From assembly GCF_008064635.1 (NCBI RefSeq), contig NZ_VRYZ01000002.1, forward strand, positions 372,001 through 436,000: 64,000 bases of DNA. The letters are read 5' to 3'. Origin of the DNA: Parahaliea aestuarii. Its GTDB lineage: Bacteria; Pseudomonadota; Gammaproteobacteria; Pseudomonadales; Halieaceae. The first letter of the stretch is position 1, and the number at the start of each line of letters is the position of its first letter. Below are positions 7,532-17,004 of the stretch, piece after piece. Below the pieces are notes generated by a model. The model saw only the letters and a program-made list of their open reading frames with translations, ran no database searches and had not been told where the DNA came from. The translations under genes and the position numbers were made by a program.

Positions 7532-10500
7532 CTACGGCCCGGCCGCCGCCTGCAAGGCCTTGATCAGCTGCCCCTCATTCTCGATCTCGTCGCTGACGCC
7601 CTCGATGCTGCGCCGGGACACCGAGCGGCGGCCGGCGTTGAATACGGCGATGTCGTCAAAAATCGACAGGCTGGTGGTTTCCTCTACCTCGAGCTGGATC
7701 ACCGGCTCCCCGGTCACGCTGATCACGATCACCGCATTGATCTGGGAGCCACCGGCGGTATCCACCGACAGCCCGCCGCCAATCGTCAGCAGGCTTCCGT
7801 CCGAGCTCACATCGACAACGGAGCGCCGGTTCAGCGCCAGGCTGCCGTCGACCGTCAGGTTGCCCTGGGCGCGGAGCACCAGGGGCGGGTCTGAATCCGG
7901 CCCGTTAAGGGTGAAGTCGCCACCAATCGTGATATCGCGGCTGGAACTCAGCGTGCCCGCGCCATCGAGGGTCAGGTCGCCAGACAGGGCGAGCAGGACG
8001 TCTTCAATATCGCTGTAACGGAAGCCGACAGGGTCTGCCCCATACTGCACCTGGGCGGAGGTATTACCATCGAGGGTAAAGCGCAGTCCCGGGGATGCCC
8101 CGGATCCGCCGGTCTGGTCGATCGATAGCACGTCGAGACCGGCCAGTCCCGCAACACTCCCGGACAGCCGATGGGAACCCAGCAGGAAGGTATCGTTGCC
8201 GTCGGTCCCCACCAGATTCTCGATACTTTCAAACGCGCTTGAGGAAAGTACCTGGCCCGCCGCATCGCGCTGCTGTGCTACCCCGCTGTCATCGCCCTCA
8301 AGGGCAAAGTAGTTGAGGCCCAGCAGGGTATCGGAGTCGCCGGCAGCGGCAGACACCGAACCGCGGATCAGCCCGTCCACGCGACCGTTACTCAGGTCGA
8401 AACTGTCGTCACCATCGGTTCCAGTCAGATTCTCGATACCCGAGAAGGTCAGCCCGTCCGCACTGCCGCGGTTCACGCCATCGAGATGGTAGTCACTGGC
8501 CCCGCTCAGGCTGTCGTCACCGCCGGCGGTGCCCACCAGGTTTTCGATATCGCGAAAAGCGGTGGCGTCCGCGGTGCCGCTGCGGCCACCCTCACCACTG
8601 GCCGGGTCGAGTTGATAGGCGCTGAAGTTTTCCAGCGTATCGCCGCCACTGCCCTGGCCCAGACCATCGATAGAACCCGACAGGCTGCCGCCCTCCCCGC
8701 GCGCAAAGCGGTCATCTCCCCCGGTGCCAACGAGATTGGCGATACGCGAGAAGCGGATGCTGTCGTCGGCGGTCCCGGCATCAGCCCCGTCGATACGGTA
8801 CCTGGACGCGCCGCTCAGTACGTCACCGGCAGCGCCGGTCCCCTCCAGTACCTCGATGTTGGCAAAGCGCGCTCCATCGGCGGTTCCGCCGCGCACACCA
8901 CCCGCACTCGCCTCGTCCAGGATGAACTGGCTGAAGTTGGCCAGCAGATCGCCATTGGCACCCTGCCCGAGGCCGTCGATACTGCCGTCGAGGCGTCCGC
9001 CCTCCTCGCGAATAAAGCGGTCGTCGCCCGCGGTGCCCACCAGGCTCTCGATGTCGATGAAGCGGATCATGGCCGCCACGGTACCGCTGTTCTCACCCTT
9101 GATAACGTAGTCACTGCCACCCACCAGGCGATCTTCAGCAGACGCGGTACCGACCAGCACTTCAATATTGCTGAAGGCTACGCCGTCGGCGCTGCCGCTG
9201 CCCGATTGTCCGCCGTCAGCCAGTTCGAACAGGCTGAAGTTTTCCAGGCGGTCACCGGCGGCAGCCGCGCTGGCATCGCTATTCGCTGGCCCGGCTGCGC
9301 CCTGGCCGGCGCCATCAATGCTGCCCGACAACGAGCCGCCGTTGGCGACAAAGCGATCGGCCCCGGCGGTACCCACCAGGTTCGCAATCTGGCGGAAGCG
9401 GAAACTGTCTGCGGTTCCGCCATCGAGTTCGGTCAGGCTGACATTGCTCACCCCTGCCAGCACATCGTTGGCACCGCCACTGCCGGTCAGGCTTTCAATA
9501 CCGGTGAACTGGATGCCATCGGCACTGCCCGCTCCCTCACCGGTCACACTGAAGCGGGAAAAGCCAATCAGGTGATCGCCATCGCCACCCAGTCCGTCAA
9601 TAATCCCGCTCAGCGAACCGCCCTGACGGGTAAAGGTATCGTCACCGTCGCTACCGTGGAGGTTCTCCACATTGAGGAATACCTGGCCGTCGGCGGTGCC
9701 TGAATCCTGCCCCTGCAATACATAGTTCGAGGCGCCCACCAGCGTATCGTTGCCCTCGCCCCCGTCGAGTTCGACCACGCCGCCAAAGCTGGTCGCGCTG
9801 AACGAGCTGACCAGAATCAGGTCGTCCTCCTTGCTGAAGATCTCCTGCTGGGTACTGCCGGCGAGGTCCCCGGTGGACTGCACGATTTCCACACCCGATA
9901 CACGCACACCACCGCCGGTAACAAATTCTCCCGAGCCAAGGGTGATACCGGCGCCCTGGTTCTCCAGCGTATCCTGGCCGCCGTTGCCCTGGATCTGGGT
10001 AACGCCAAGGAAGGTGTTGCCCAACTGGGTGTCGACCGTCAGCGAAGTACCGCTGAGGCTGAATACCTCACTGGCGCCGCTGCCGGACACCGGGCCGGTA
10101 CTGTTAATCGTGCCGATATTGCTGACAGCGATACCGCCACTGCCAATCGTAAAGCCGGCGTTCTGTAGCACCACACCGGCGCCGTTCAGGCTCAGGCTTT
10201 CGTTGCCGTTGCCGCTGAGCAGGCTGACCCCGGTAAACAGGATCGACGGCGCAGGGCTGGTCAGGCGGACACCGTCACTGCCGACCAGGTCATAGGCGGC
10301 GGAAATCCCACTGGCACTGAGTTGACCGGTACGACTGACCGTTTCAATATTGCGCACCACGGTGGCATTGTTGACCCGCAGCGTGGCGGGCGCGGTGATA
10401 TCAACGCTGTTGCCCGATGCCTGCGCGAGCGTCAGGCTGTCACTGCCGCCAGCGGCGTCAATCGACCCGCTGATCACGCCGCCCGCGAGGAATTCGAAAC

Positions 10501-13500
10501 TGTCCGCCCCGGCCGATCCGGTCAGGCTTTCAATGCTGGTGAACTGACCGCCGTCGACCGTCCCCGCGTTGGCGCCGGTGATGCGATAGTTCCGGCCCCC
10601 GGTGATCAGATCGGTGCCTGCGAGTCCGGAGATCAGGCCGTCCACACTGCCGCCGGCAAGCGTGAACACGTCATTGCCGGTGGTACCGCGCAGGTTCTCG
10701 ATACTGCTGAAGGTAAAGTTGTCCGCGGTGCCGCTGTTGTTGCCACTGATATTGAAGTTGCTGGCTCCCTGCAGGGTATCGCTCCCCCCGAGGCCGTCGA
10801 TGGAGCCGTCGAGTGCACCGCCCTCGATGGAAAACAGGTCGTTGCCCGCCGTGCCACTGAGGTTCTCGATACGGCTGAATACTGTCGATCCGGCGGTGCC
10901 GCTGTTGCTGCCGGAGATGGCGTACAGGGTGGCGCCGCGCAAGGTATCCGCACCTGCCCCACCGTCAATACTCCCGCTCACGCCAAAGCCCGCCAGGTCG
11001 AAACTGTCGTTGCCACTGGAGCCGAGCAGGTTTTCAAATCCGCTGTAGACCACCGGGCCACCATTGATACGGGTGCTGTCGATACCTGTCTGCACAAAAC
11101 TGGAAGCGCCGGCCACCGTCAGGGTGTCGTTGGCGGCATTGGCTTGAACGATATCGATATTCAGGCCGTCCATACCCGCCGTGTAGGTAATGGTAGAGGC
11201 ATAGCTGATCGTATCCGCGAAGCCGGTGACACCGTCGACCGTTCCGCTGAGGCTGCCACCTGCCAGGAAATTAAAGGTATCGTTGCCGGTGGTGCCGGCC
11301 AGGTTCTCTACGTTCTGGAAGCCGACACCCAGGGAATTGGCGGTGCCGCGATTGGCCCCGTCGATTTCGTAGAAGCTGGCACCGGCAATAGTGTCAGTAC
11401 CCAGCAGGCCGTCGATCAGACCGCTGAGGGTAGCGCCCGCCAGGAAGGTGAAAGTATCACTGCCGCCACTGCCGGAGAGATTCTCTATATCGCTGAAGCC
11501 GGTGCCATTGCCGGTGCCGGCGTTGGCGCCCGAAACAACGAAGGTGCTTGCGCCAGCGAACGTGTCGTCGCCGGCGAGCCCTGCCAGGGTGCCGCTGATC
11601 GAGCCACCCTGCAAGGTGAAGCTGTCATCGCCCGCGGTACCGCGAAGATTTTCCACCCCGGTGAAGTCCGCGACACTGCTGCTGCCACTGTTGCTGCCGG
11701 TAACAATGAAAGTGTTCGCTCCAGCCAGGGTGTCGTTCCCCGCCAGCCCGGATACCGAACCACTCAGGCTGCCGCCAGCGGCGAAGTTGAAATTGTCATC
11801 GCCCGCGGTGCCCGTGAGGTTTTCCACATTGCTGAAGGCAACCGTGCCCGCCGTACCGGCATCGGCGCCGGTGATAGCGTAGAGCGCCAGGCCGAGGATG
11901 GTATCGCTGCCGCCGGCGCCGTCGATGGTGCCCGACAGGCCCCCCGCCGCCAGGTCAAAGGTGTCGTTGCCGCTCGAACCCAGCAGATTCTCGAAACCGC
12001 GGTAGATGACGGGCGTACCATTGATCTCCGTTTCATCCAGTGCGGTCTGCACAAAGTCGGAGGCACCCAGTACCGTCAGGGTATCGCCTGCGCCATTGGC
12101 CTCGACAATGTCGATATTCAAGCCGGTGGAACCCTCGGTGTAGGTCACCGTTTCGGTAAAGCGCACGGTGTCGGCCGCGCCGCTGACACCGTCCACCGTG
12201 CCGGTCAGGCTGCCGCCCGCCAGGAAACTGAAAATATCGTCGCCACCGGTGCCGCTGAGGTCTTCTACATTGCTGAAAGCAATACCCGCGGCTGTCCCGC
12301 TGTTGGCGCCGTTAATGTCGAAGGCCGCCAGTCCGGCAATTTCATCGTCGCCGGAGGCGCCGTCGATCGCACCGGTCAGTGTTCCGCCAGTGAAGGTGAA
12401 GGTGTCATCGCCGCTGGAACCGGTCAGGCTTTCAACGTTACTGAAGCTGCTGCCATCGGCAGTGCCGGCGTCGGTGCCGCTGATGGTGTAAAGCGTCGCG
12501 CCGGCAATCGTATCGCTGCCCGCGTCACCATTGATGGTGCCAGACAGTGTTCCGCCGGCAAAGGTGAAAGTATCGGCATTGGCGCTGCCAGTCAGGTTCT
12601 CGATATTGCTGAAGTTCCCGCCGTCCGCGGTACCGGCATTGGTGCCGGTGATGCTGTAGGTCGAGGCGCCCACAATCGTGTCGCTGTCGTCGCCGCCATC
12701 GATTGATCCGCCGAGCGTTCCGCCAGCGAAAGTGAAGGTATCGTTCCCCGCCAGCCCGGATACCGACCCGCCGAGGCTGCCGCCAGCGGCGAAATTGAAG
12801 TTGTCATCGCCCGCGGTGCCGCTGAGGTTTTCCACATTGCTGAAGGTAACCGTGCCGGCCGTACCGGCATCGGCGCCGGTGATGGCGTAGAGCGCCAGGC
12901 CGAGGATGGTGTCGCTGCCGCCGGCGCCGTCGATGGTGCCCGACAGCCCCCCCGCCGCCAGGTCAAAGGTGTCGTTGCCGCTCGAACCCAACAGATTCTC
13001 GAAACCACGGTAGATGACGGGCGTACCATTGATCTCCGTTTCATCCAGTGCAGTCTGCACAAAGTCGGAGGCGCCCAGTACCGTCAGGGTATCGCCTGCG
13101 CCATTGGCCTCGACGATGTCGATATTCAAGCCGGTGGAACCCTCGGTGTAGGTCACCGTTTCGGTAAAGCGCACGGTGTCGGCCGCGCCGCTGACACCGT
13201 CCACCGTGCCGGTCAGGCTGCCGCCCGCCAGGAAACTGAAAATATCGTCGCCACCGGTGCCGCTGAGGTCTTCTACATTGCTGAAAGCAATACCCGCGGC
13301 TGTCCCGCTGTTGGCGCCGTTAATGTCGAAGGCCGCCAGTCCGGCAATTTCATCGTCGCCGGAGGCGCCGTCGATCGCACCGGTCAGTGTTCCGCCAGTG
13401 AAGGTGAAGGTGTCATCGCCGCTGGAACCGGTCAGGCTTTCAACGTTACTGAAGCTGCTGCCATCGGCAGTGCCGGCGTCGGTGCCGCTGATGGTGTAAA

Positions 13501-16500
13501 GCGTCGCGCCGGCAATCGTATCGCTGCCCGCGTCACCATTGATGGTGCCAGACAGTGTTCCGCCGGCAAAGGTGAAAGTATCGGCATTGGCGCTGCCAGT
13601 CAGGTTCTCGATATTGCTGAAGTTCCCGCCGTCCGCGGTACCGGCATTGGTGCCGGTGATGCTGTAGGTCGAGGCGCCCACAATCGTGTCGCTGTCGTCG
13701 CCGCCATCGATTGATCCGCCGAGCGTTCCGCCAGAGAAGGTAAATGTATCGTTCCCCGCCAGCCCGGATACCGACCCGCTGAGGCTGCCGCCGGCGGCGA
13801 AGTTGAAATTGTCATCGCCCGCGGTGCCTGTGAGGTTTTCCACATTGCTGAAGGTAACCGTGCCGGCCGTACCGGCATCGGCGCCGGTAATGGCGTAGAG
13901 CGCCAGGCCAAGGATGGTATCGCTGCCGCCGGCGCCGTCGATGGTGCCGGACAGTCCCCCCGCCGCCAGGTCGAAGGTGTCGTTGCCGCTCGAACCCAGC
14001 AGGTTCTCGAAGCCGCGGTAGATCACGCCGGTGCCGTCGACCTCGGTTTCATCCAGGCCGGTCTGTACAAAGTCGGCCGCCGCCGCGGCAGTCAGGGTAT
14101 CGCCGGCACCGTTGGCCTCGACGATATCGATGTTCTGCCCTTCGCTGCCGGCGCTGAGTGTCGTGGTCGCTGCGTACGTCACGGTATCCGCCGCGCCACT
14201 CACGCCGTCCACCCCGCCGCTCAAACTGCCGCCTGCGGCGAAGTTGAAGTTGTCGTCACCGGTGGTGCCGGTGAGGTTTTCCACATTGCTGAATGCTACG
14301 GTGCCGGCCGTACCGGCATTGGCGCTGGTAATGGCGTAGAGCGCCAGGCCGAGGATGGTGTCGCTGCCGCCGGCGCCGTCGATGGTGCCGGACAGGCCAC
14401 CCGCCGCCAGGTCGAAGGTGTCATTGCCACCGGAACCCAGCAGGTTCTCGAAGCCGCGGTAGACCACGCCGGTGCCGTCGACCTCGCTTTCATCCAGGCC
14501 GGTCTGTACAAAGTCGGCCGCCGCCGCGGCAGTCAGGGTATCGCCGGCACCATTGGCCTCGACGATATCGATGTTCTGCCCTTCGCTGCCGGCGCTGAGT
14601 GTCGTGGTCGCTGCGTACGTCACGGTATCCGCCGCGCCACTCACGCCGTCCACCCCGCCGCTCAAACTGCCGCCTGCGGCGAAGTTGAAGTTGTCGTCAC
14701 CGGTGGTGCCGGTGAGGTTTTCCACATTGCTGAAGGTAACCGTGCCGGCCGTACCGGAATCCGCACCGCTGACGGCGTAAGCGGACAGTCCGGCAATCTC
14801 ATCGTCGCCGGCGGCACCGTCTATCGCACCGCTCAGTGTCCCGCCGTTGAAAGTGAAGGTGTCATTGCCAGCGGAGCCGGTCAGGTTTTCCACATTGCTG
14901 AACGCCACCGTGCCTGCGGTACCGGCATCGGTACCGGTGATGGCGTAGAGCGCCAGGCCGAGGATGGTGTCGCTGCCGCCGGCGCCGTCGATGGTGCCCG
15001 ACAGGCCACCCGCCGCCAGGTCGAAGGTGTCATTGTCACCTGAGCCCAGCAGGTTCTCGAAGCCGCGGTAGACCACGCCTGTGCCATTGACCCCGGTTTC
15101 ATCCAGAGCGCTTTGCACAAAGTCGGCGGCCGCAGCAGCAGTCAGGGTATCGCCGGTGCCATTGGCCTCGACGATATCGATGTTCTGCCCTTCGTTGCCG
15201 GCGCTGAGGGTGGTCGTGTCGGCGTAGCTCACCGTGTCCGCCACGCCACTCACGCCGTCCACCCCGCCGCTCAGGCTGCCGCCAGCCTGGAAAGCAAAGC
15301 TGTCATCGCCCGTGGTGCCAGCGAGGTTCTCAATTCCGGTGAAGTCGTGGCCATTGGCGGTGCCTTCATCGGCGCCGGAGATAATGTAACTGCTGGCGCC
15401 CTGCACGGTGTCACCCGCCGAGCCGCCGCTGATGGAGACCGACGCCGAGGTAAGGGTGGCAGTGCCCAGGTCCAGTACACCGACACCGGTCTGGCCGATG
15501 TTCAGTGCCAGGTCACCGTTTTCGAAAGTGGCTGCGCCGAGGTAGATATCCTCACCCGCCGTCAGGGTCAGCGTGTTACCGCCAATATCAATGGCGACGT
15601 CATCGTCCACCGTAATATCCGGGGGACCGGTATTTGCATCAGCCGTAGTCACTACGAGGTTGCCGGAACCCAACTGCGCCTCGATCCAGCCGTCGTTGAT
15701 CTCATTCCTGTCGGGTGGATCAGCGGGGTCGGTATCGTCACCATCAACGATATTCACCGAGCCTGGATCCAGCAGTAGCGTCCCCGCCTCCCCCGCCGTC
15801 GCGCTCAGGTCGGCGTGGCCGGAAATCTGCAGATACTGCTTGCCGGACACTTCGGCAAAGCCGCCGTCACCTGAAATACGGCCGCCGCGGGCCTGAATAT
15901 CACCGGCAAAGGTCGTGGCGTGATCGGCCCACACAATCACCCTGCCGCCATCGCCGGCGCTACCGGCACTGGCGTTGAGCAGCGCGCCGGCTTCGACCCG
16001 GGTATCGAAGGCATTCTGTACCTCGCTGTTGCCGCCGAGGTAGTCGCCACCGACCAGTATCTCACCGCCATCGCCATCGCCGCTGGCGTCGATAACGCTG
16101 CCGCTTGCGACGTGCACAGTGTCACCCAGCAGCCGCACACTGCCAGCCTCCTGCTCACCGAAGCCCTGCGCCTCGATGATGCCGCTGTTGTTCACGGCGC
16201 TGTCGAACAGGCCCCGTGATACATTCGCCTCCAGCAGCACACGGCCGCCGGGGGCGGACAGCTGGCCGCTGTTCTCCACGCTCGCCTTCTCATCGAGCAG
16301 GTTCTCCAGCACCTCCTGACTCACCTTGACGCCGAGAAAGCCCTCCTGGTCGAAGGTGAGGAAGGCTTCACGCCCGCTGACCAGGTTGATATATCCCAAT
16401 CGGGCGCTTACCAGCCCTTCATTCCTGACCTGCTCCCCGAGCAGGGTGACACCACTGGCGGCATTGATGATGCCGCTGTTTACCACGACCCCACCCTCGT

Positions 16501-16990
16501 CATCCACGGCGCGCAACTTCCACTCGCCGTTGAGAAAATCATCCTTGTCGAGCCACAGGGTGCTGGCGGTCAGGGCGCCCACATTGACATTGGCGTTCTC
16601 GCCGAAGATCACCCCGCGCGGGTTGATCAGCAAGACATGCCCATTGGCATTCAGTCGCCCCTGAATCTGGCTGGGGCCGTTCTGCAGAATCTGGTTGAGA
16701 ACAACGGAGGAGCTGTGCGGCTGCAGGAAGTCGACAGATTCGTGGCGATCGATATTGAAGCTGTCCCACTGGATGCTCAGCAGGTCGCTCATCTGTTCGA
16801 TGCGGGTATTGTGCCCGCTGCCGCTGATAGTGCCGGCGCCTCCGGTGATCTGCCCGCCTTCGGGCCCGGCGAAAGCCGGTGCGACACGCAAGCCGTAACT
16901 GGCAGTGGCCACTGCCAGGCACAAAGGCAGTAGTCGCCAGCGGCGCGGAAGGGTTGGCGGCTTGCTGTCAGTCATGGTCTTTTTCATCAT
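7532..16990 (-). CDS. giant two-partner-secretion exoprotein (TpsA, filamentous haemagglutinin N-domain)
   Basis: 3,152 residues. The N-terminus has a signal peptide (about 1-41, APAFAG) followed by a TPS secretion domain: GGAGTISGSGHNTRIEQMSD, SFNIDRHESVDFLQP, SSSVVLNQILQNGPSQIQGRL, and LINPRGVIFGENANVNVGAL with NPRG at 123-126, the usual signature recognised by TpsB. After about residue 430 the protein consists of dozens of modules of about 50-70 residues with the pattern NLTGTAGDDTFTF..GGTLSG.IDG..GSDTI.G, which resembles RTX-like Gly/Asp turns. Two modules are recent tandem duplications at the DNA level (separate repeat entries). The C-terminus has a plain beta-helix-like section and no autotransporter barrel. 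The gene begins 14 bases after the TpsB stop. Likely role: secreted or surface-held adhesin or filament; the target is unknown. Confidence 0.93.
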   Translation of the reverse strand: MMKKTMTDSKPPTLPRRWRLLPLCLAVATASYGLRVAPAFAGPEGGQITGGAGTISGSGHNTRIEQMSDLLSIQWDSFNIDRHESVDFLQPHSSSVVLNQILQNGPSQIQGRLNANGHVLLINPRGVIFGENANVNVGALTASTLWLDKDDFLNGEWKLRAVDDEGGVVVNSGIINAASGVTLLGEQVRNEGLVSARLGYINLVSGREAFLTFDQEGFLGVKVSQEVLENLLDEKASVENSGQLSAPGGRVLLEANVSRGLFDSAVNNSGIIEAQGFGEQEAGSVRLLGDTVHVASGSVIDASGDGDGGEILVGGDYLGGNSEVQNAFDTRVEAGALLNASAGSAGDGGRVIVWADHATTFAGDIQARGGRISGDGGFAEVSGKQYLQISGHADLSATAGEAGTLLLDPGSVNIVDGDDTDPADPPDRNEINDGWIEAQLGSGNLVVTTADANTGPPDITVDDDVAIDIGGNTLTLTAGEDIYLGAATFENGDLALNIGQTGVGVLDLGTATLTSASVSISGGSAGDTVQGASSYIISGADEGTANGHDFTGIENLAGTTGDDSFAFQAGGSLSGGVDGVSGVADTVSYADTTTLSAGNEGQNIDIVEANGTGDTLTAAAAADFVQSALDETGVNGTGVVYRGFENLLGSGDNDTFDLAAGGLSGTIDGAGGSDTILGLALYAITGTDAGTAGTVAFSNVENLTGSAGNDTFTFNGGTLSGAIDGAAGDDEIAGLSAYAVSGADSGTAGTVTFSNVENLTGTTGDDNFNFAAGGSLSGGVDGVSGAADTVTYAATTTLSAGSEGQNIDIVEANGAGDTLTAAAAADFVQTGLDESEVDGTGVVYRGFENLLGSGGNDTFDLAAGGLSGTIDGAGGSDTILGLALYAITSANAGTAGTVAFSNVENLTGTTGDDNFNFAAGGSLSGGVDGVSGAADTVTYAATTTLSAGSEGQNIDIVEANGAGDTLTAAAAADFVQTGLDETEVDGTGVIYRGFENLLGSSGNDTFDLAAGGLSGTIDGAGGSDTILGLALYAITGADAGTAGTVTFSNVENLTGTAGDDNFNFAAGGSLSGSVSGLAGNDTFTFSGGTLGGSIDGGDDSDTIVGASTYSITGTNAGTADGGNFSNIENLTGSANADTFTFAGGTLSGTINGDAGSDTIAGATLYTISGTDAGTADGSSFSNVESLTGSSGDDTFTFTGGTLTGAIDGASGDDEIAGLAAFDINGANSGTAAGIAFSNVEDLSGTGGDDIFSFLAGGSLTGTVDGVSGAADTVRFTETVTYTEGSTGLNIDIVEANGAGDTLTVLGASDFVQTALDETEINGTPVIYRGFENLLGSSGNDTFDLAAGGLSGTIDGAGGSDTILGLALYAITGADAGTAGTVTFSNVENLSGTAGDDNFNFAAGGSLGGSVSGLAGNDTFTFAGGTLGGSIDGGDDSDTIVGASTYSITGTNAGTADGGNFSNIENLTGSANADTFTFAGGTLSGTINGDAGSDTIAGATLYTISGTDAGTADGSSFSNVESLTGSSGDDTFTFTGGTLTGAIDGASGDDEIAGLAAFDINGANSGTAAGIAFSNVEDLSGTGGDDIFSFLAGGSLTGTVDGVSGAADTVRFTETVTYTEGSTGLNIDIVEANGAGDTLTVLGASDFVQTALDETEINGTPVIYRGFENLLGSSGNDTFDLAAGGLSGTIDGAGGSDTILGLALYAITGADAGTAGTVAFSNVENLTGTAGDDNFNFAAGGSLSGSVSGLAGNDTLAGANTFIVTGSNSGSSSVADFTGVENLRGTAGDDSFTLQGGSISGTLAGLAGDDTFAGASTFVVSGANAGTGNGTGFSDIENLSGSGGSDTFTFLAGATLSGLIDGLLGTDTIAGASFYEIDGANRGTANSLGVGFQNVENLAGTTGNDTFNFLAGGSLSGTVDGVTGFADTISYASTITYTAGMDGLNIDIVQANAANDTLTVAGASSFVQTGIDSTRINGGPVVYSGFENLLGSSGNDSFDLAGFGVSGSIDGGAGADTLRGATLYAISGSNSGTAGSTVFSRIENLSGTAGNDLFSIEGGALDGSIDGLGGSDTLQGASNFNISGNNSGTADNFTFSSIENLRGTTGNDVFTLAGGSVDGLISGLAGTDLITGGRNYRITGANAGTVDGGQFTSIESLTGSAGADSFEFLAGGVISGSIDAAGGSDSLTLAQASGNSVDITAPATLRVNNATVVRNIETVSRTGQLSASGISAAYDLVGSDGVRLTSPAPSILFTGVSLLSGNGNESLSLNGAGVVLQNAGFTIGSGGIAVSNIGTINSTGPVSGSGASEVFSLSGTSLTVDTQLGNTFLGVTQIQGNGGQDTLENQGAGITLGSGEFVTGGGVRVSGVEIVQSTGDLAGSTQQEIFSKEDDLILVSSFSATSFGGVVELDGGEGNDTLVGASNYVLQGQDSGTADGQVFLNVENLHGSDGDDTFTRQGGSLSGIIDGLGGDGDHLIGFSRFSVTGEGAGSADGIQFTGIESLTGSGGANDVLAGVSNVSLTELDGGTADSFRFRQIANLVGTAGADRFVANGGSLSGSIDGAGQGAAGPANSDASAAAAGDRLENFSLFELADGGQSGSGSADGVAFSNIEVLVGTASAEDRLVGGSDYVIKGENSGTVAAMIRFIDIESLVGTAGDDRFIREEGGRLDGSIDGLGQGANGDLLANFSQFILDEASAGGVRGGTADGARFANIEVLEGTGAAGDVLSGASRYRIDGADAGTADDSIRFSRIANLVGTGGDDRFARGEGGSLSGSIDGLGQGSGGDTLENFSAYQLDPASGEGGRSGTADATAFRDIENLVGTAGGDDSLSGASDYHLDGVNRGSADGLTFSGIENLTGTDGDDSFDLSNGRVDGLIRGSVSAAAGDSDTLLGLNYFALEGDDSGVAQQRDAAGQVLSSSAFESIENLVGTDGNDTFLLGSHRLSGSVAGLAGLDVLSIDQTGGSGASPGLRFTLDGNTSAQVQYGADPVGFRYSDIEDVLLALSGDLTLDGAGTLSSSRDITIGGDFTLNGPDSDPPLVLRAQGNLTVDGSLALNRRSVVDVSSDGSLLTIGGGLSVDTAGGSQINAVIVISVTGEPVIQLEVEETTSLSIFDDIAVFNAGRRSVSRRSIEGVSDEIENEGQLIKALQAAAGP
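11732..13747 (-). repeat. two tandem 1,008-bp direct repeats inside tpsA
   Basis: Sequence at position x recurs almost base for base at x+1008 (for example the block beginning GTACCATTGATCTCCG at 12015 and 13023). Each copy encodes 336 residues covering several exoprotein modules, so the frame is kept. The few differences are mostly single bases, indicating a recent duplication or ongoing gene conversion. Boundaries are approximate because neighbouring modules are themselves similar. Confidence 0.88.
13860..14741 (-). repeat. two tandem 441-bp direct repeats inside tpsA
   Basis: A second in-frame duplication with a 441-bp period (147 residues): the block at about 13860-14300 recurs at 14301-14741 with only scattered single-base changes. 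A more diverged third copy of the same module type lies near 14900-15300. The edges are approximate. Confidence 0.82.
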
Positions 16991-17004
16991 TGCCCCCGGG
17001 GCGC

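Noticed and set aside
10322-12706. 794-residue open frame on the plus strand within tpsA
   Set aside because: Antisense reading of the tpsA repeats; its composition simply mirrors the repeat codons and no start signal or family is visible.
11732-14741. CRISPR or mobile-element origin of the long repeats
   Set aside because: They are in-frame duplications of protein modules, with no terminal inverted repeats or transposase.
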